In this document: piece after piece, positions 57,977 to 64,000 of the stretch | Numbering within the stretch: the first letter of the stretch is position 1 | Layout: every line of letters begins with the position of its first letter | Assembly: GCA_032690845.1 (NCBI GenBank) | Contig: CM064422.1 | Coordinates: 9,672,001 to 9,736,000 of the forward strand | Direction: 5' to 3' | From: Eleusine coracana subsp. coracana | Taxonomy: Eukaryota; Streptophyta; Magnoliopsida; Poales; Poaceae | Length of the DNA: 64,000 nucleotides | Position numbers and translations under genes: made by a program | The notes under the pieces: model-generated | What the model saw: only the letters and a program-made list of their open reading frames with translations | Told to the model about the DNA's origin: nothing | The model's database searches: none

Positions 57977-58220
57977 CCTCTACCTAGTCCAGAAGGAAAC
58001 GTACGTACTCTCATCTTACACCATGTCTTTCATACTAGCTTTTGTAGTCTATTTGTCTATAATGGATGTTGCTAGTATGGTAGATGCTATGCTTTTGTCT
58101 GGCCTAATAGACCTGTCTAGATTTTACGTTGACTTGTCTAGTTCATTATGCAATCTATTAATCAAGCTTATGATTTATTTCCGGATTAATATAAAACTAA
58201 AAGTGCTAATTTATCCAACA
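57977..58220 (+). repeat. 5' LTR of copia C2, last part
   Basis: Matches the end of the 3' LTR (about 63496-63733) and of the C1 LTR, ending ATCCAACA. The sequence straight after it (ATCCAAAAATCTTATTG) is where a primer-binding site should lie; it does not look like the usual initiator-Met site. Confidence 0.85.
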
Positions 58221-58253
58221 ATCCAAAAATCTTATTGTAGACACTTTAGTTTT

Positions 58254-61200
58254 ATGGCTAGATTTATCGATGCACTGAGTCCAGAGAAATTCACTGGCGT
58301 GCACTTCAAAAGATGGCAAGTGAAAGTCACTCTGTGGCTTACTGCCATGAATATGTTCTGGGTGTCCACTAGCAAACCTGAACGCGATCTCACTGCAGAT
58401 CAAAAAAAGGCCTACACTGAAGCCAACACAATATTCTTGGGTGCTATTATTGGAGTTTTGATAGATCATCTTCAGGACGTCTACATCCATCATACAATAA
58501 CAAAGGATATGCGGGATGCTCTGATCGCTGACTATGGTGGTTTAGATGTTGGTGCTGAACTCTATATCATTACGCAGTACCAAGATTTTAAGATGGTAGA
58601 GGGCAAATCTGTCATCGCGCAGGCTCGTGAGATACAATGCATAGTGAAGGAACTCGAATTGCTTAAGATCATCGTATCTGAGAAGCTTGTGGCTGGGGGC
58701 ATTATTGCTAAATTGCCTCCAACTTGGAGAAATTTTGCCACTACTCTTAAACACAAGAGGACAAATATATTTATCTCAGATTTGATCGCTTCCCTTGATG
58801 TTGACGAGAAAGCTCGTGAGAAGGATGGACGTTCTAAAGTCAACGAGGGAAACACTATTGCCAATATGATGCATCAACCACAATAGTCTCATGACAGTGG
58901 TGATAAGGGCAAGGGCAAGAATAATAAGCCTAAGCAGACCACTACCTTCAAGAAGAAGAACAAGGAGAAGGGAGCATACTTTGTTTGCGGTTCTAATGAG
59001 CATTGGGCAAAAAAGTGTTGAGAACGTAAAGGAAGGAAGCCTCCACAGCAGAAGTCTACGAACATGGTGACCAGTGCTGGAGAAAATAGTGGGTATGGTA
59101 ATTTACCATATGTTTTTTCTGTATTTCAATCTACTTGTTGGTGGCTTGATACTGGTGCTAATGTTAAATGTTTGTGCTGATGTCTCTTTGTTTACTTCTT
59201 ACCAGGTCGCCTGGGATTCCTCCGTCCTAATGGGGAATGGGTCACATGCTTCTGTTCATGGTGTTGGCATGGTCGAGCTGAAATTCACTTTGGAGAAGAT
59301 TATCCAATTGAAGAACATACAACACGTCCCTTCTATCAAGAAGAATCTCGTTAGTGGCTCCCTTTTGTGTGGGGATGGTTTTAAGGTAGTGCTAGAGTCG
59401 AATAAAGTTGTCGTGTCTAAGAGTGGACAATTTATTGGTAAAGGCTATGAGTGCAAAGGCTTGTTCCGCTTTTCCCTTTCAGATTATTGCAATAAGTCTG
59501 TGAATTATATTTGTGATGGTCTTAATGAGAGTGATGCTAGTGTTTGGCATTCACGTTTATGTCATCTAAATTTTGGTACTATGTCTCGACTGTCCAGCTT
59601 GAATTTAATTCCAAATTTTTCCATTATCAAAGATTCTAAGTGGTCAAGTTGTGTACAATCTAAACAACTTCGAAAGCCTCACAAGACTGCAGAGGAGAGA
59701 CATTTGGCACCACTAGAACTTATACATTCAGGTCTTTATGAAATGAATGGTATATTGACTAAGGGTGGAAAAATATATTTCATGACTTTGATTGATGATG
59801 CGACTAGATATTGCTATGTTTATTTGTTAAAAATAAAAGATGAGGCTCTAAACTACTTTAAAATTTATAAGACTGAAGTTGAAACTCAACTAGAGAAAAA
59901 GATCAAAATAATTAGGTACAATCATGATGGTGAGTATTTCTCAAATAAGTTTAATTTATTCTGTGCGGAACATGATTTGATACATAAGAGAACGCCTCCC
60001 TATTCGCCCCAATCAAACGGGGTTGCCGAAAGAAAGAATCGCACCTTGATTGACTTGATTAATTCTATGTTAGACACGGCTATATTATCTAAGCCATGGT
60101 GGGGGAGGCTTTATTGGTATCATGGCATGTCCTAAATAGAGTTTCCATGAAGAATAAGGAGAAGACTCCTTATGAGGAATGAATTGGTAGAAAGCCATCG
60201 CTCTCTTACTTACGCACATGGGGTTGTTTGGCCAAAGTTAACGTGCCAATTAACAAGAAGCGCAAGTTAAGACCTAAAACTATGGATTGTATCTTTCTAG
60301 GATATGCTCATCATAGCATTGCCTATAGATTTTTAGTGGTTAAATCAGAGGTGCCCGATGTTCATGTTAATTCATTAATGGAGTCTCGTGATGTTACTTT
60401 CTTTGAGAACATATTTCCTATGAAAGATTTACATAGCATGTCTAGATTATCTTCTGATGTGATTGCTGAAACTACTCCTGAACCTAGTGTATTTTTTGAT
60501 AATGCTGAACAAACACTTGAACCAATCCATGAGGACATTGACAGTAAAGCTCCTACGAGGAGCAAGAGACAAAGGACTACAAAGTCTTTTGGTGATGATT
60601 TGACTATTTATCTTGTGGATGACACTCCTAAAACTATTTCAGAGGCATATGCATCTCCTGATGCAGATGACTGGAAAGAAGTTGTCCATAGTGAGATGAA
60701 CTCTATTCTTTCTAATGGAACTTGGTAAGTTGTCGATAGACTATGTGGTTGCAAACCTGTGGGTTGCAAATGGGTGTTCAAGAAAAAGCTTAAGCCTGAT
60801 GGTACTGTTCACAAGTATAAGGCTCGGCTTGTGGCTAAGGGTTATACTCAGAAAGAAGGCGAAGACTTCTTTGACACTTATTCACCTGTTGCTAGATTGA
60901 CCACTATTCGTGTATTACTTGCTCTGGCTGCCTCATATGGCCTTATCATTCATCAGATGGACGTTAAGACAGCTTTCCTTAATGGAGAGTTGAATGAGGA
61001 AATCTATATGGATCAGCCAGATGGATTTGTAATAAAGGGTCAGGAAAACAAGGTGTGTAAGTTGTTACAATCTTTGTATGGTCAGAAACAAGCTCCTAAG
61101 CAGTGGCATGAGAAATTTGATTCAACACTTCTAGCAGCAGGCTTTTCAGTCAATGAGGCTGATAAATGTGTGTACTACCGCCAAGGTGAGGGTCAGGGAG

Positions 61201-62177
61201 TTATGTTGTACTTGTATGTTGATGACATACTCATCTTTGGAATAAATCTTGACGTGATCAATGAGGTCAAGACTTTTCTGTGCCAAAGCTTTGATATGAA
61301 GGATCTGGGTGAGACTGATGTTATCTTGAATATCAAGCTAATCAAAAGAGAGAATGGGATTACTCTTACACAATCTCATTATGTTGAGAAGCTCTTGAAC
61401 CGTTTTGGTTACAAGGATAGCAAGTCTTCTCCAACACCTTATGATCCCAGCTTGATCCTTCAAAAGAATAAGAGAATTGATAGAGACCAATTAAGATATT
61501 CTCAAATAATTGGATCACTTATGTATTTAGCTAGTGCTACTAGGCCTGACATCTCATTTGTTGTGAGCAAACTAAGCCGATTTACTTCTTGTCCGGGAGA
61601 TAATCATTGGCGTGCACTTGAGCGGATAATACACTATTTAGTTGGTACTATAGATTATGGAATTCATTATTCTGGATATCCAGCAGTACTAGAGGGCTAT
61701 AGTGATTCCAATTGGATATCTGATGCTGATGAGTTGTATGCCACGAGTGGATATGCATTTACTTTTGGTGGTTCTGCTGTTTCATGGAGATCATGCAAAC
61801 AGACCATCTTAACGAGGTCTACCATGGAAGCTGAGCTTACCGCACTAGATACAGCTACAGTTGAGGCCGATTGGCTACGTGAGCTCTTGATGGACTTGCC
61901 TATTATCGAGAAATCTGTGCCGGAAATCCTCATGAATTGTGACAATCAAACTATGATAGTCAAAGTGAACAATTCTAAGGATAATATAAAGTCATCAAGA
62001 CATATTAAGAGACGTTTGAAGTCTGTCAGGAAAATGAGAAACTCTAGAGTCATATCAGTAGAATATATTTCAACTGGTGAGAACCTGGCAGATCAATTCA
62101 CCAAGCGGCTGTCACGTAATGTGATAGACAATGCATCGAAGGAGATGGGTATAAGACTCATATGTGCTATTCCATAG
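58254..62177 (+). pseudogene. C2 copia gag-pol, near full length but broken
   Basis: Gag runs from 58254 (MARFIDALSPEKFTG) to TAG at 58884-58886 and then through a Lys-rich stretch to a zinc knuckle read as YFVCGSNEHWAKKC, whose first Cys is replaced by Tyr, followed by a stop. Protease shows WWLDTGAN near 59140. Integrase (about 59550-60110) has HSRLCHLNFG, LIDDATRYCYVYLL, NHDGEYFSNKF and SPQSNGVAERKNRTL, the Asp-Asp-Glu pattern. Reverse transcriptase is interrupted by TAA at 60726-60728 after SNGTW, then continues openly from 60759 through MDVKTAFLNGEL and YVDDILIF to RNase H (WRSCKQTILTRSTMEAEL), ending at 62177. Stops and frameshifts near 58886, 59020, 59140 and 60135 prevent a full polyprotein. 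Confidence 0.9.
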
Positions 62178-62718
62178 TGGTAATCCAACCTATATGATCG
62201 GAGATCCCATGAAGTAGGACCTGGGAAGAACAAGCTATTGGTTAGCATGAGAGTAACCTTTTTATGACCCACTCGAGAAGTGATGCATTACTCTCAATAT
62301 TTGTATGGCAGGTTGGTTGTTGCCTTAATGTATCCAGTTGGCTTTAAATAGTAAAGATGTTGTCCTATAGAATATTCTTGAATGAATACACCTATATGAG
62401 CCTGATTGTTGTAAGGTCGTAATCTGTGATATTTGGGTGATCTCGATTAAGCTTATGAAAGACCAAGAAAGTATGACCTATATGCTTCATTCACAGAGAA
62501 GCCTACTGGAGGTCTAGTTTCAGTTATGACAGCAAGTGAAACTTGTTTGCACAAAACTTGCAATTCAAGGCATAGTCCATTGTTCAAGTTGTGAATGAGT
62601 GTAGCTTATTGTTCTAGGTGGAAGTTCAACTTAAGAGTCTCCACTGAAAACACTGGTATATTAAACAACATTGGGGCGAGATAAAATCTAGCTGGGACTT
62701 TGAGATCTGGTGGGGGAT

Positions 62719-63733
62719 TGTTGGAATTATATGGGCTTGACCCATTAATAATAACAATAACTCCTAAAAATATCAAAGGCCCACTCATGAGTGGTGGGAG
62801 TGCAAAGGTTTAGTCCCACACTTCTAGTGGAGGTGGAGGGAGTCCAATTTATAAGGTTGGTTGTTCTAGCATCTCTTGCAAATGTGTGGATGGGAGGAAG
62901 GAAAGAACACACGTGCTCGCTCGCTCGCCTTGCCTCACCTCGCCTCGCCGGGCGGGGCGGGGCGGGGCAGGGCATGGGCGATGGGCACGGCCGCACATCA
63001 CCTGCGTGAATGGTCCGCTGAAATTCAGTCCCTTGCCTTATGGGGGCGTGGCTTCCTTTTGCACTTTCTTTTTGCTGCGTATTTCATATATTTAATTATG
63101 GAAACCGACGTATTAATATGGTAACCGACTTGGTTGCGGGACATCCTACCCTAGCGGTTCCCCCCTATAAATACGTACGGGTACCGCCGCAAATCATATC
63201 ACACAATCGCCTAGGGTTTTGCCTCTCGCTACTGTTGCGCTGCCAAGTCTTCTCCATCCCGATTGTCGGCGTGCACCGGCGAACGGGAGAGCAGGTCTCC
63301 GGAACCGTCATCCTCTGCGATCCTGCACCGGGAGAGGGCGAATAAGGTTTTTGAGAAGCGCTCTGTACGACTGCTCGATCGCTTCCTCGTCTTCATCAAG
63401 CTCGTCGCCACGGCTTGTCTTACTCGTCGTCGAGTCAGTCTCACCCGCCGTCATCAACAACGTGACGGTGTTGCACATCGTCGCTGCCTCTTCTTCTTAG
63501 TCTAGAAGGAAATGTACGTAATCTCATCTTACATCATGTCTTCCATACTAGCTTTCATAGTCTATTTGTCTATGATGGATGTTGCTAGTATGGTAGATGC
63601 TATACTTTTGTCTGGCCTAATAGATATGTCTAAATTTTGCGTAGACTTGTCTAGTTCATTATGCAATCTATTAATTATGCTTATGATTTATTTCTGAATT
63701 AATATAAAACTAAAAGTGCTAATTTATCTAACA
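62719..63733 (+). repeat. 3' LTR of copia C2
   Basis: Begins TGTTGGAATT and ends ATCTAACA, 1015 bases. It is complete in the GC-rich middle that the 5' LTR has lost. A TATAAATACG box lies near 63166-63175. The right edge touches the second half of the RRM exon. Confidence 0.9.
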
Positions 63734-64000
63734 ATCAAGAGCTGGACGACCGCATCGTTGAGGTGTGCGACGATAAGACTTGGATGACGAACACAAGAAG
63801 GAATGGAAATGGTGGTGGACGAGGGCATTACCGTGGTGCTAGAGGTGGTGCACGCCGCCCGGGCATCTGCTTCGAATGTGGCCGCCCTGGCCATTGGGCT
63901 CGTGATTGCCACAATGCCGGTGGAGACCATTGCCAGACCGGCAGATTCTCGCCCAGGTTCAGCAGCAATGACAGGGGATACCGTTTTTCTGGATCACATA

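Larger units (their letters stand above)
54863..63733 (+). mobile_element. Ty1/copia element C2 inserted in the RRM exon
   Basis: Its 5' LTR starts TGTTGGAATT at 54863 and ends ATCCAACA at 58220, but is split by foreign DNA at 55503-57971 and lacks about 125 bases of the GC-rich middle near 55084. The 3' LTR is 62719-63733 (1015 bp), preceded by a GGTGGGGGAT purine tract. The order gag, protease, integrase, reverse transcriptase, RNase H defines Ty1/copia. The host sequence on the two sides joins as ATGCACTAT / ATCAAGAG. The target ACTAT is seen at the left; at the right only AT remains, consistent with a 3-base loss. Confidence 0.9.
52976..64000 (+). pseudogene. RRM + CCHC zinc-knuckle RNA-binding gene (RZ-1-like), disrupted
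   Basis: Exon 1 (52976-53090) encodes RRILVGGLAWQTDDWKLEDA, with RNP2-like ILVGGL; it then needs a one-base shift to read SFGRVVNA, and the last codon before the GTAAGT donor is TAG in that frame. Exon 2 starts at 54766 and encodes RNP1 RGFGFVTF (54794-54817), again after a shift, then ADNAIREMHY. There copia C2 (54863-63733) interrupts it. The frame resumes at 63736 with QELDDRIVEV, a Gly/Arg-rich part and the knuckle CFECGRPGHWARDC (63868-63909), and runs off the window. RRM plus one CCHC knuckle is the layout of plant RZ-1-type glycine-rich RNA-binding proteins, nuclear factors for RNA processing and cold response. Two frameshifts and the insertions argue for a dead gene. Confidence 0.85.

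Overview
The window is nuclear DNA of a flowering plant, almost certainly a grass (Poaceae). The evidence is spliced genes with GT-AG introns, a GC-rich single-exon BAHD gene, plant Argonaute exons, Stowaway and Tourist-like MITEs, many hAT elements with 8-bp target duplications, Ty1/copia elements, LINEs and a tRNA-derived SINE. I cannot name the species. No prokaryotic operon, CRISPR array, rRNA or host tRNA gene was seen.

Layout. 1-5.9 kb: MITE, 5'-truncated LINE, a duplicated piece of BAHD 3' flank, and decayed repeats. 6.4-8.0 kb: the only host gene that looks intact, a BAHD N-hydroxycinnamoyl/benzoyl-transferase-like gene on the minus strand, with a TATA box and an overlapping uORF. 8.8-21.3 kb: a direct tandem segmental duplication (8811-16339 and 16340-21284). 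Comparing its arms exposes several MITE insertions against their empty sites. 22.3-34.1 kb: Argonaute copy 1, 22 recognisable exons, broken by two nonsense codons and two lost splice donors; its last intron holds an internally deleted copia element. 34.8-39.5 kb: a decayed LINE with a hAT MITE in its inter-ORF spacer. 39.7-41.5 kb: MITEs and a third Argonaute fragment. 43.2-47.7 kb: Argonaute copy 2, lacking the N-domain exons and frameshifted. 48.7-64 kb: an RRM plus CCHC zinc-knuckle gene (RZ-1-like glycine-rich RNA-binding type), torn apart by a hAT-in-hAT insertion in its 5' leader, a SINE in intron 1, and an 8.9-kb copia element inside the RRM exon; that copia itself carries a Sirevirus-like fragment in its 5' LTR.

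The main biological story is a local Argonaute family (AGO1/AGO5 superclade, probably AGO5/MEL1-like) with at least three copies. Both substantial copies keep the catalytic Asp-Asp-His residues of PIWI but are disabled in different ways. Nested insertions, most with readable target-site duplications, give a relative order of events. I did not find a convincing new multi-gene system. The most unusual items are the complementary decay of the Argonaute pair, the multi-layer interruption of the RNA-binding gene, and the uORF whose stop overlaps the BAHD start codon.
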